The notes beneath the pieces are model-generated. The model made no database searches. It worked only from the letters and a program-made list of their open reading frames with translations, and was not told where the DNA came from. The translations under genes and the position numbers were made by a program. A stretch of DNA of 64,000 nt from Pyrodictiaceae archaeon (lineage in GTDB: Archaea > Thermoproteota > Thermoprotei_A > Sulfolobales > Pyrodictiaceae), in NCBI GenBank assembly GCA_027036135.1, contig JALVSY010000007.1, positions 4,880 to 68,879 on the forward strand, in the 5' to 3' direction. This document shows positions 25,206-34,404 of the stretch, piece after piece. Each line of letters opens with the position of its first letter. Position 1 is the stretch's first letter.

Positions 25206-25856
25206 CTACTCCGTCCACGCCCGCAGAGCCTCATCAACACTATTAGGGGCATAGAGCTTCACACGGCCACTCGGAGCCATGAATGCGGGCACACGGTCAC
25301 TCGGAATACCGTACCCCTGCCCGATAGCCTCCTCGGCATCAACAACCCATAGCTCTGCTTCCTCGCAGTGAAGGACTATCGGCAAGGAGTAATATAGAGC
25401 CTTTGTACAGGGAAGCCCCGGGACAACATAGAGGACGACCCTGCCCCGTGGACACCTAGCCGGGGCGCTTGGGCTCCAGGCGTCACTGGCAGCGGCTAGG
25501 GAGAGATAGAACGGCGACAACAAGATATCGGAGGGCACAGCGTAGAACACGAGCCTGCCACCAAGCCTACCCAGAACCTCTACCCGTGGCTCCGGGAGCT
25601 TCCACGCCCACTCCTCGACAACCCTCTTCTCCAGCTCAACTGGGTACCCCTTGACCAGTCTCTCTAAGCGCCTTAGCCCCTCCTCGGAGAAAACAGAGTC
25701 CCGTAACACTGTAGCGACTAGGCAAATCCGCTCCCTTGCCCGTGATAAGAGGCCACGGGCCTCGCGTATAGTCGGTAACCCACTAGCTTCTAGGACCGAG
25801 TCCAGGAGCGCTTCTCTCAAAAATCTCGAATCAAACACTATTATCCCTAGTATCAC
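25206..25856 (-). CDS. Thioredoxin-fold-like protein, unassigned
   Basis: 216 aa. The C-terminal half looks like a thioredoxin or glutaredoxin fold: VVLYVVPGLPCTKALYYSLPIV with one active-site Cys, ELWVVDAEEA, and DRVPAFMAPSGRVKLY with the cis-Pro. The N-terminal half is helical and unrecognised. Not part of a tight operon, but neighbours the redox cluster on the same strand. Confidence 0.55.
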   Translation of the reverse strand: MILGIIVFDSRFLREALLDSVLEASGLPTIREARGLLSRARERICLVATVLRDSVFSEEGLRRLERLVKGYPVELEKRVVEEWAWKLPEPRVEVLGRLGGRLVFYAVPSDILLSPFYLSLAAASDAWSPSAPARCPRGRVVLYVVPGLPCTKALYYSLPIVLHCEEAELWVVDAEEAIGQGYGIPSDRVPAFMAPSGRVKLYAPNSVDEALRAWTE

Positions 25857-26106
25857 GAGTAAAGAGAGGCCTCCTCTTAAGCACTAATCCATACAGGGAC
25901 GAGACTCTCCGAGCACGCCTAGGGCGAAGAACTAGCTGAAAGGAAGAGGCCAGCATGAAGAACTGTACGGGCACCCAAAGGAGAGAGGGACCGCGGCTCA
26001 TCCAAGCCCGCCTATACGCGGCGGAGCCCCGCGGCACCCCGTGTTATCCAGAGAGTTCTCCGAGAGGCTTTGCATAAGCCCTTGCCGTCATCGCGTAGCG
26101 TTGTAC

Positions 26107-27069
26107 CTAGGTTGTTTGCATTCTTCCCCGCTGGTAGAGCTCTACAAGCTTCCCAACATCCTCTTTGCTGAGTAGCGGCTTCTCGGCGGCCTCTACTAGC
26201 TCGCGTAGCTTACTAGGGCTACGAGCAGCTATCTCGACGCTGTCAACGGGTATACTCGAGTATATGAAGCGCAGGGCTAGCTGCGCCAATGTGTTCTCCT
26301 CGAGGAGGTGGGATAGCTCCTCCCGGAGCATCGGCTCCATGAACTTGTATAGTGCCAGCGCGCTGCGATACCAGCCCCTCATCCTCTTACCACCAGCATA
26401 GTATGGCTCCATCTCCTCCCAGCTACTAGGCGTCTCACCCAACAACAAGCCCCCGGCATGCGGGAGAGCCACTACTATGCCGCGGCCACGCTCCCTAGCC
26501 TCACGAGCAATAGTCGCGCCCGGTTCTTGCTCCAACACGTTATAGACAAAGCGGAGCACAGCCACCTCCTCGTGCCTCATAGCGGTCCTAGCAGCCTGGA
26601 GCGCGTCAAGGTCCTGGCTAATAGCGACACCGATGTAGCTCGCCAACTCGTCCTCTACCAGGCTCCTAGCAGCCTCGTATAACGCGGGGCTCCTCAGAGT
26701 CTCGAGGCCCGGGTCATGGAGAAACACTATATCGACTGGACACTTGCCGAGAACACTGCAAGCCTCCTCAACGCTCTCCGCGAGGAACTCCGGCGAGAAG
26801 CTCTGGCCACCGCCACGCCTATACCCGACAAGCACACCTATAACGGCGTCCTCTATACTCTTCCCAAGCCCCTCGCGGAGAGCCTCCAGGGCCTCCCTCC
26901 CATAAATAGGCGCTGTTATGAAGAAGTTTATGCCAGCGCTCCACGCCTCCCCAACAAGCTTGGCTAGGTCGCGCTTAGAGAGACCCTCATAGGGGCCATG
27001 GAGCCCATAAACACTATAAGCTACCACTGATACCTTTAGCTCTGTACCGCCAAGCCTAGTATACTTCAC
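26107..27069 (-). CDS. Aldo/keto reductase-family protein
   Basis: 320 aa (beta/alpha)8 barrel starting MKYTRLGGTELKVSVVAY. The catalytic Tyr is kept (APIYGREALEALREGL), but the usual Asp of FxDTAxxYG is Ile (NFFITAPIYG) and the Lys at the end of strand 3 is missing (GVLVGYRRGG). The strand-4 residue is HDPG. The active site is therefore atypical and the protein may not be a standard NADPH reductase. Alone on its strand. Confidence 0.8.
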   Translation of the reverse strand: MKYTRLGGTELKVSVVAYSVYGLHGPYEGLSKRDLAKLVGEAWSAGINFFITAPIYGREALEALREGLGKSIEDAVIGVLVGYRRGGGQSFSPEFLAESVEEACSVLGKCPVDIVFLHDPGLETLRSPALYEAARSLVEDELASYIGVAISQDLDALQAARTAMRHEEVAVLRFVYNVLEQEPGATIAREARERGRGIVVALPHAGGLLLGETPSSWEEMEPYYAGGKRMRGWYRSALALYKFMEPMLREELSHLLEENTLAQLALRFIYSSIPVDSVEIAARSPSKLRELVEAAEKPLLSKEDVGKLVELYQRGRMQTT

Positions 27070-27318
27070 GATAGCTCCCTAGTGCTAGTCATTGCTCTGG
27101 TAAGTATTAAACATATTCTTCTTATACTATATTCTTCAAATTAGAGACTTACATAACAAGTAGTGGAAACAAAACTCCACGAAGAGGCAAGTAATTAATC
27201 AGATCCACGACGCAATTCACCGGGTATAGCTTCTATAACCTCTCTAGAAATAAGAAATATACCAGAGATACAGCGGTACATCTTTAGACCACTCGTCCAG
27301 TGGAGGTTAGGGAGCGTC

Positions 27319-27807
27319 ATGCATCCCTTATTTGCAGAAATCATACTACTTGGTGTAGCAATAGCAATCGCGATAGCGGTAGCGGGGTACGTTATAACAG
27401 CAACACACAGTATTATGGAGACTAATCCGGTGCGAATGCTAAGCATAGGAGAGGACAGTAACCTAGTAATATGCAATAATAGTACTAATTGGAGCGCAGT
27501 ACTATACTTCCCGTTCATAGAGAAGGGCACAGCCTCAATAAAGCTCTATAAGGTCGAGTTCGAGAACCTAGGCTCCTTTAGCATAAAGTACTATAATGTA
27601 ACTAGTATATCGCCTGATCCCTCCAGGGTATGCAGTATGAGGCCAAGAACAGGAGACGGAGTATTATTAAAGCCGGGAGACCGGGGCTACCTCCTTATAT
27701 ATGTGCCCAAGACCATCCAGATACCGAGCGGGATCCCGTTCTACATGAACGTCATACTATACAGTGATAGCGGTGAGCTATACCTCACAACACCCGTTAT
27801 CCGATAA
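27319..27807 (+). CDS. Type IV pilin-like or archaellin-like secreted protein
   Basis: 162 aa. Short N-terminus, then a long hydrophobic H-domain (FAEIILLGVAIAIAIAVAGYV) followed by a beta-rich exterior with several N-glycosylation-type NxS/T sites and only three Cys. This matches archaeal pilins, although a clear prepilin peptidase site is not obvious. Stands alone with a TATA region upstream. Confidence 0.65.
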   Translation: MHPLFAEIILLGVAIAIAIAVAGYVITATHSIMETNPVRMLSIGEDSNLVICNNSTNWSAVLYFPFIEKGTASIKLYKVEFENLGSFSIKYYNVTSISPDPSRVCSMRPRTGDGVLLKPGDRGYLLIYVPKTIQIPSGIPFYMNVILYSDSGELYLTTPVIR

Positions 27808-28069
27808 GGTGTGCAGGGGAGGCATTCAGCGGGTTTATAGCCGCGTTAAGAGAGGGTTAAGTGTACCGGGGTCTGGATAAGCCCTAACTACTTATATAGA
27901 GGACTCCTGGCGGTACTTTTAGCAGTGAGTAAGTCCCTGACTCAGTAGCGTTGCCCTATTTGGGGACCTCGGTGTATTTTTATAAGCCTTTTAGTCTCTC
28001 TTCCAAGCTATGGACTAGGAACTGAGTGGCTACATGAGCTAAGTACTCTAGTGGATGAGGGGCTACCGC

Positions 28070-28496
28070 GTGAAAAAGGCCGCTCGGTAATGAGAGGCTC
28101 GAGAACATAGCTAGTATGGTTTGCAAGGAGTTTGGCTACCTCTGCTTCAGCGAGGAAAAGATGGGAGACGCGTTGCCCCTCGTAGCCTCGGAGCTCGCTA
28201 TACTCGAGACCTATGACTTCCTAAGCAGAGCCCAGGGTGATAGAAAGGACAAGGGTTATGAGCTTGTCCTCGCCTGCCTCGAGGACGATAAATGCCTAGA
28301 GACTCTCCTCGACACAGTGAATAGCGCTGTAGATATATACCTAAACGGTGAGGACTACTTCTTTAGCCTCGATAAAGAAGAATTAGAGAGGGCAATAAGG
28401 GTAGCTGAGACCGTGGCCTCTATAATAGAGAAGGAGACCAGTCAAGCAAGGAGGGACAAGGAGAGCCACAGTGCTAGCAAGGAGACCCCCAGCTAG
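28070..28496 (+). CDS. Hypothetical protein, paralogue of 45507-45896, start region frameshifted
   Basis: From ATG 28116 the frame codes for 126 residues, but similarity to the paralogue at 45507-45896 begins earlier (RPLGNERLENIASMVCKEFGYLC against EPLGRYSPRLVASLVCREAGDLC). In-frame codons upstream run only to a TGA. Removing one A from the A5 run at 28073-28077 would give GTG 28070-AAA-AGG-CCG-CTC, a full-length match. Acidic, helical, with two Cys pairs (VCKEFGYLC and CLEDDKCLETLL). Function unknown. Confidence 0.6.
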
Positions 28497-28599
28497 TTCT
28501 CCCGGGGGCTCGAAGAATACTGGGATAAAAGTGTAGAACCCTCGGCTAAACAACCAGGTATTCTCCGTGGCTCGGTAGTGGGGGGTGCTGGTTGTCTCC

Positions 28600-29118
28600 A
28601 TGGGTTTTGAGCGGTATGCTTGGCTAGTGGTGCTAGTTTCCCTCGCTGTAGCGGTTGCCTCCTTTAGTATCTACTTCTACTTGGAGAAGCACAGTGGCGA
28701 CATAGGCTATCCCTCTCAGCTACCTGGTGGCTATAAGCCCGTTAGCGTTATTCGGGGAGAAGAGGCTGTCGCTGCTACGCGTGGGCTTCACTGGAACCCC
28801 TCTGATATACCGGTTATACGGGCAGTCATAGTAACCTATGCTGATGGTACTCGGCTCTGGGCTAGCCGTGTAAGCGGTGACGCGTGCAGCGTCTTGGCTA
28901 GGATGGTTAGTGCTATGAGGATGCATGAGGCCGAGCTGCCCTACACAGCCCCCATAGAACACAGCGTTGATGGAGTAACTGTTTACTTCTCGATGGATAA
29001 GCGCACCGGAGGCCTCCACGCCCTGTGGTGCAGCCATGGCCTAGTCATATGGGTTCAGCTAGGAGCCTCGGGTCTACGCGGCTTAGAGACGATAATAGAG
29101 TACTATAAGAGCAGGTAA
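28600..29118 (+). CDS. Membrane-anchored hypothetical protein
   Basis: 172 aa from ATG 28600, one N-terminal membrane helix (AWLVVLVSLAVAVASFSIYF) and an exported beta-rich domain with two Cys (DACSVLARM, ALWCSHGLV) that may form a disulfide. No family recognised. Followed after 38 nt by the broken transglutaminase-like gene in the same direction. Confidence 0.6.
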   Translation: MGFERYAWLVVLVSLAVAVASFSIYFYLEKHSGDIGYPSQLPGGYKPVSVIRGEEAVAATRGLHWNPSDIPVIRAVIVTYADGTRLWASRVSGDACSVLARMVSAMRMHEAELPYTAPIEHSVDGVTVYFSMDKRTGGLHALWCSHGLVIWVQLGASGLRGLETIIEYYKSR

Positions 29119-29156
29119 CGCTCTCTATGTTTCTCTAGAGACTTTTGTGAGGCACC

Positions 29157-30131
29157 TTGGCCGTGCCTAGTAGAGATGCAGCACTACTAGTACTAGGCAT
29201 TGTTATCGGGTTCTTCCTGGGCTTCTTAGCTGCAAGGCTCAGTGCCCATAACGGCTCAGCGGCTTCAGGTAATCATAGTGTAGAGAACTCGATTGTTTCG
29301 CGTATCCAGGGCCTCATAGAGGTAACGCCGATTGTGCGCGACAAAGCGCTCAGTATTCTCCGTGAAATGTCTACTAGGCACAGCGTAGTAGCCAACGTCT
29401 CCGATACAGCTAGCCTGGGCGAGCCCTACTGTGTACCCGTCAGCCTGTACCGGGGTTAACCAGTACCGCCTCCTCGTTAGCTCTAATGCCTCGCTAGATC
29501 TCTACCTCCGCGGCAAGGGGGCTGAGAGGCTCCTAGCCACGCTCACCAAGAGCTACGAGAAACGGCTCAGTGTGCCCCGTAGCGGCGCTTACGAGGTCTG
29601 CGCAGAGCCCCAGACCCCAGCGCGTATCAGAATATTGGTGGAGGCTTGGCCGCCCCGCAACATAACCAATGACCCCGTGTTCAAGGCCTTGGCACTAGCT
29701 CTGTGGAGCGCCGAGAACCTCCACTACGTGAGCGACCCATGGGCCTAGACTATGTCGCGCCGCCCGAGGAGACCCTTAGGACTCTCAGCGGGGACTGTGA
29801 CGACTTCGCAGTACTGCTCACAAGCATGTATATCAGCGTAGGGCTCAGGGCAGCAGTAGCGCTAATAGATACTAATAACGACGGGGTAGCGGATCACGCA
29901 GCAACACTCGTCGAGGTGCCCCTTGGCAAGAGGGAGCTAGGAGAAAGGATACCAGCAGTACTACAATTCCTAGGCGCGAGCTACGACGGATACACCTCAG
30001 CAACAATGGCAACACCACCTGGCTATAATAGACCCAGCAATGGCCTGCAAGGCAAAGAACCATGGCTAGTAACGAAACCCAGCTACAAAATAGTGTATAT
30101 AGTAGAGCCGCGAGCCGCTTTACGTAGCTAG
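29157..30131 (+). pseudogene. Exported transglutaminase-like gene with two frameshifts
   Basis: Three frames join into one protein of about 320 residues. Part 1: signal anchor LLVLGIVIGFFLGFLAARL up to PYCVPVSLYRG and stop at 29459. Part 2: VNQYRLLVSSNASLDLY to NLHYVSDPW and stop at 29748. Part 3: GLDYVAPPEETLRTLSGDCDDFAVLL with the catalytic Cys-containing GDCDDF motif, DTNNDGVADHAATLVEV with the His, to 30131. Shifts fall at CCGGGGTT (about 29455) and CGACCCATGGG (about 29738). The transglutaminase core itself is uninterrupted. Confidence 0.78.
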
Positions 30132-30987
30132 TACTCCCCTCTAACGATACATCTTTGAAATCCCTATTCCATAGTTGAAAGTGACTTGAGCGGGAAAATC
30201 AGGTTATCGGTTTGGACACATTGGTCCCCAGTTACTATGTATATTCATCCTACGTGTGCAACGAGCCATCATGTCGTGAAGCACTTAGCCTCCAAGAGCT
30301 ACTAGATAGAGTAGAGATAGTATCAACGCATAGCCTAATGGGTTCTAGTATGCTAGATAGGCGTATCTTGAGCGTCCCATAAACTAAGTACTGGGAAAAC
30401 TCTGAGAAGCCTTAGGCATAGAATAACCCGGAGACTCATTCGCCGAGGCATAGGCGATGCATCAAGGTGATGTACTAGACGGGGGCTAAGCCCCCCGTTG
30501 CACGGAGCAAGGTGATGAAAACCCTGGATACTGACTAGGCTATTTGCTGTTTTGACCGTTCGTGGCTCATTCGTGCCTAGGATTTCCCCGAGCTTCTCAC
30601 GCCGTATCTGCTACGCGTTCACTGTCCTGGGTATATATGTGGATCTCGTCTTCTTCCTAGTCCTTGGTTTTTATGTGGCTCCCATCGCGGAATGGATGCT
30701 TCTTGCTTAGGCCGCGGGTGCATATCGTTGCAACTGTTATGCCTCTTCGGTTCTTTTCCTCGGTGTACTATTATTATCCGAGCTAAGGCTATTTAACACC
30801 AGTTAAACAATGTGACTAGTTTCCTAGGGACTTATTTCCTTAGCGCTCATTCATCCCTCATAGATGGCATGTTTGTGATAAATTTGTTTCACTAAGAATA
30901 ATGCGTTTAAAACATCACATGTTGCGAGACCCGCTCTGCTTAAATCAAGGCAACTTAAACAAGCGTTAAATCTAGGGGGATGGATCC
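30132..30987. other. Gene-free region with a GC hairpin and a repeated CAAGGTGATG
   Basis: No gene accepted in 850 nt. At 30479-30500 ACGGGGGCTAAGCCCCCCGT can fold into a strong hairpin. It is flanked by two copies of CAAGGTGATG (about 30464 and 30509), the second continuing as GTGATGA and 12 nt later CTGA, like box C and box D of an archaeal sRNA, but the second box pair is missing. A short frame of about 55 codons lies at 30200-30381, without support. Confidence 0.4.
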
Positions 30988-31389
30988 TTGGCAGAGACAT
31001 ACGAGGACATGATAAGAGAGTATCTAGGCGAGCTAGGGATAACCGAGATACCAGTAGAGATAATCGGTAGCGACGAGGAGCTAGACAAAGCAGTATGCCG
31101 CCACAAGGTAGCAGCAATACTCTTCAGTAGCCCCACTTGCCCCGCATGCGCGGCCTATCGGCCGATATTCTACCAGTACGCGGCCGAGGCCAAGAAGAAA
31201 CACGGGGAGGAAAAAGCGGGTTTCTATGAGGCCAACGTCTACGATGTATTGGAGAAGGCGTGGGAGCTAGGGATAACGGCTACGCCGACAACAATAATCT
31301 TCAAGAACTGCAAGCCCGTGGACGCTATAGTAGGGCTTGTTGACGAGGGCTCGCTAGCCTACATTGTTGAGCAATATATAGAGGAGTAA
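30988..31389 (+). CDS. Thioredoxin-like protein (CPAC)
   Basis: 133 aa. Helical N-terminal extension of about 35 residues, then a thioredoxin fold with CPAC at 51-54 (FSSPTCPACAAYRPI), and ATPTTIIFKNCKPV with the cis-Pro. Cytoplasmic (no signal). Start TTG 30988, 7 nt behind GGGGG. Likely disulfide reductase; it could feed the CcdA system. Confidence 0.88.
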   Translation: MAETYEDMIREYLGELGITEIPVEIIGSDEELDKAVCRHKVAAILFSSPTCPACAAYRPIFYQYAAEAKKKHGEEKAGFYEANVYDVLEKAWELGITATPTTIIFKNCKPVDAIVGLVDEGSLAYIVEQYIEE

Positions 31390-31444
31390 TGAGTGCACTG
31401 CCTCATAGAGGTTATGGAACTCCTTCTATATGGGATGATTTTCG

Positions 31445-32716
31445 TTATTTTTGTTGCCTTGTTCTTAGCTTCTTGGTTGTAGTTGACCAGGCCAGTACTA
31501 TGCTTGCCGAGAGCACCTCCATGATCATCATTGCTGTATAGCTAGCTGAGTACCCGTGGCCGCTGGCTAGTGCGCCGAGAAGCGTCGAGCCTATGAAGCC
31601 CCCGGCGTCGAACCCGAGCGTATATATTGATAGCACCGTGTTCCTCACGGCCCGCGGCGTATTGGTTACTATGAGTAGTTGCTCGCTGGGAGCCACTAGG
31701 CCGAACCCAGCGCCGTAGAGAGCGCCAACAAGGTATATCGCTGGAGGAGCAACGCTTATGCGGAGAACACCTAGCCCCGTAACTATCGAGGCGTACCCGG
31801 CGAGCATGAGCATGGGGCAGCCATAGCGGGACGCGAGCCTAGAGACAGAGAGCCTCGAGGGAAACCCGGCTAGGCCGTTGAGAGCCAAGGCTAGCCCGAA
31901 GACAGCCGCCGGGTAGCCGAGGTCGCGTAACTCTGCCTGGGGCAGGGACTGGAAGCCCATGAATACAGCCCCGTCTATAATAGGTGCAACAGGGACAATA
32001 GCCCATAGGCTCCTTGCGCTGCTCAAAGCTTCTCGAAGCAACGTGGAGCGCCGGGTCTTCTCCACAGGCTTCTCTAGGAAGAGGAGAGCTGAGAGAAGCG
32101 CTGCCAAGCCGCCATTAGCAGAGCCGTAGAGAAACCCTGCTGCATAGCCATAGTGATCGACCAGCACCCCTGATATGAAGGGGGAAATGCTCGAAGCAAG
32201 CGCTATCGCGGCGCTCCTTGCGGAGATAGCGCGGCTAGCAGAGACCCCAGGGATCACGCTTGCAGCAAAGATGCTCGGGGCCACAAAGAACGCTAGCCCC
32301 AGGCCCTGCAACGCCCTAGCCAGCGCAACACCTAGGATACTGTGGCTCGCGGCAGCAACGAGCCCGGATACGAGTATCCATACACTACCCAGCACCATGA
32401 AGGGGCGTGCACCGACGCGGTCAGCTCCAACACCCACAGGGATGCGCGAAACAGCCGAAGCCAGTGGCGCTAACGAGAAGACAAGCCCAACACTAGCGAC
32501 GCTAAGCCCGAGGAACCGCGCATAACGAGCAATAATAGACGTAATAGCAATTAACCCCGAGAAGAACAAGTAGGAGGACCCAACAAGTAACCAGAGACCA
32601 CGACTACCACGCACCCCCTCATGCCCAGGGAAGCAGGCCCGCGGAGAAGGGGATAGAAAAACATAGAGCAAGGCAGAACACGCAAGAGTCGTCACGGCTC
32701 TGGGTAGTATGGGCAT
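31445..32716 (-). CDS. MFS transporter
   Basis: 423 aa, 12 predicted helices with the MFS signature between helices 2 and 3 (IPVGVGADRVGARPF) and its half-copy in the second domain (PSRLSVSRLASRYG). Substrate unknown. The first about 35 residues may not belong; an internal start is possible. Confidence 0.87.
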   Translation of the reverse strand: MPILPRAVTTLACSALLYVFLSPSPRACFPGHEGVRGSRGLWLLVGSSYLFFSGLIAITSIIARYARFLGLSVASVGLVFSLAPLASAVSRIPVGVGADRVGARPFMVLGSVWILVSGLVAAASHSILGVALARALQGLGLAFFVAPSIFAASVIPGVSASRAISARSAAIALASSISPFISGVLVDHYGYAAGFLYGSANGGLAALLSALLFLEKPVEKTRRSTLLREALSSARSLWAIVPVAPIIDGAVFMGFQSLPQAELRDLGYPAAVFGLALALNGLAGFPSRLSVSRLASRYGCPMLMLAGYASIVTGLGVLRISVAPPAIYLVGALYGAGFGLVAPSEQLLIVTNTPRAVRNTVLSIYTLGFDAGGFIGSTLLGALASGHGYSASYTAMMIMEVLSASIVLAWSTTTKKLRTRQQK

Positions 32717-32807
32717 TTTTAGCGATGATTCATTGGAGCCCTATGGTGCTATGATGCTTTTACAGTATAAAGCATCCCTTATGGATTTGGTAGCAAAGTA
32801 GGGGTTT

Positions 32808-33119
32808 ATGAGAAGGTGTTGTAAGAGTAGGAAAGAGGGCAAGATCGTCTTGCAAAAACAGTCGCTTGGAGACATAATCAAGGATATTAAGAGAGAATTA
32901 GCAGCTATGACGCCGCTTATGGAGACACTAATAGACTTGATGATGATCTCTGAGGTCTGGGAGGAAAACGGTTACATTCATGTTATTGCGTGGGTACCGG
33001 ACCTAGTAGAGGGCAAGCCAAGGTATCGTAGAAAGCACATAGTCTATGATGTTGCTGGCAAGCGTATAGTAAGGGTGATAGAGGCTGAAAAGGAGGAAAC
33101 AGTACAAAAGGCGGTTTAG
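32808..33119 (+). CDS. Small hypothetical protein
   Basis: 103 codons, with basic N-terminus of doubtful reality (MRRCCKSRKEGK) and a compact domain after MTPLMETLIDLMMISEVWEE with strands YIHVIAWVPD and KHIVYDVAGKRIVRVIEAE. Not recognised. Its stop is adjacent to the broken PIN gene, so it may have been its antitoxin, which is inference from position only. Confidence 0.5.
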   Translation: MRRCCKSRKEGKIVLQKQSLGDIIKDIKRELAAMTPLMETLIDLMMISEVWEENGYIHVIAWVPDLVEGKPRYRRKHIVYDVAGKRIVRVIEAEKEETVQKAV

Positions 33120-33575
33120 GGGAGCACTAGTTCTCGATACTGGTCCATTACTAGGCCTTTTATCCCTACATACAGCCCTTAGGCTGTGCTCTTGACGAGC
33201 TAGGTGCCTTAGTAGAGAAACTATATGACAAACTGCTCGGCTTTAGCCTTGTCTCCTCATGGCCTGTATTTACAGAGGCTCTCCACATTCTCGAGAATAG
33301 GTGCCGTCTCGAAGCGAAGAGACTACGTGGAGAAGCTTAGCGCGATAAAAGCTCTCCTAGCAATGGTAAAGGAGGAGACCATAGATCTTCACGAGGCACT
33401 ACGGAGACTAGCGCCAGGCGTTGATTTAGCCGATGCAGCACTCATCGGTTTACTAGAAAGGAGCCAAGGGCTATACACGCTACTAACCCACGACTATTCC
33501 CTAGCTAGGCTTGCTCGTCACCAAGGCCTACAAGCATTAACTACTTGGGAGCTACTAAGCCTCCTAGGCGGCTAA
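33120..33575 (+). pseudogene. PIN-domain toxin broken by two frameshifts
   Basis: Segment 1 (from about 33126) reads LVLDTGPLLGLLSLHTAL with the catalytic Asp, then stops. Segment 2 (about 33189-33315) reads LDELGALVEKLYDKLLGFSL, then SSWPVFTEALHILENRCRLEA with the PIN Glu. Segment 3 is the 3' frame: KLSAIKALLAMVKEET, DLADAALIGLLERS, YTLLTHDYSLARLA. Together they give one PIN protein of about 145 residues. Indels lie near 33185 and 33315. Confidence 0.78.
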
Positions 33576-33595
33576 GAACTACATGCACTAGTGCC

Positions 33596-34174
33596 TTATT
33601 CTCCCAGCTTCTCCTCCAATCTCTGTAGCGCGTCCTCGTGGCTCCGGGTCCATTTGCCCCGCTTCTCTAGTTGGGGTTTCAGGTACTGCTTCGTTGTCCT
33701 TAGTAACTCTCTTAGAAGTGCCTCGATGTCATATACTGCTTCCAGCCTATCCCGGTACTTGCTTAGCTCTAGGTCCGGGTCCGGGCCGTGGTGTTGGTAG
33801 TCGTGTAGATCAAGGGCTATAGCTGTGTAGGCAACTAGGCCACGGCGCCTGGTAGCTTTCTCGAGTAGTTGTGCTAGTTGTCTTAGCCTAGTAGTGGGTA
33901 TTCTCGGTATTGCTCTCTCGCTTAGCCATCTCTTCTCCTTCTCACCTAGTCCCTGTGCTATCTTTTCCCTCTCTAGCATAACTAGAGCCCCTATTAGTGC
34001 TCGCCAGGCCTGGAATGCCTTCCCGGCAGCATTCCTTGTGTAGCCTTGCTCTAGGAACCCGAGCGCTATGAGGGCCTCCAGTAGAGCTTCGAGGGAGCGG
34101 GCAGAGGCGTAGCCAGTAGGGTCTCCCCGGGGCTTCGGTAGCGGCTTCTCTAGCTGCTCAGCGCTTAGATCCAA
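33596..34174 (-). CDS. PaREP1-family protein
   Basis: 192 aa, all helical. It contains the family core EALLEALIALGFLEQGYTRN and AAGKAFQAWRALIGALVML, then KEKRWLSERAIPRIPTTRLR and VAYTAIALDLHDYQHHGPDPD. Function unknown; these proteins are frequent in hyperthermophilic Crenarchaea. Compare the broken relative at 9323-9840. Confidence 0.75.
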   Translation of the reverse strand: MDLSAEQLEKPLPKPRGDPTGYASARSLEALLEALIALGFLEQGYTRNAAGKAFQAWRALIGALVMLEREKIAQGLGEKEKRWLSERAIPRIPTTRLRQLAQLLEKATRRRGLVAYTAIALDLHDYQHHGPDPDLELSKYRDRLEAVYDIEALLRELLRTTKQYLKPQLEKRGKWTRSHEDALQRLEEKLGE

Positions 34175-34404
34175 TGACTATCCTACCTCCCGTATCCACT
34201 ACTGCTGTATCACTTAATGAATACTATTCTTGCACCTTGTTTCTAATCATGTTGCTTGCTGAGACCTTTATCGTCCATGTGTTGTTCGTGTAGTAATGTA
34301 TTTGTGAAAAAGAGCGTGTTTCTCGCAGCCTTGGTGATTCGTGGGAAAAACTTGGTGTATAGCGCGGGGGTAAACTTGGGGGGCTTGCTACTCTTCTCTC
34401 CGTA

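Noticed and set aside
30200-30381. Short plus-strand frame (about 55 codons) in the gap before the thioredoxin gene
   Set aside because: No start with ribosome site or promoter, no similarity noticed.
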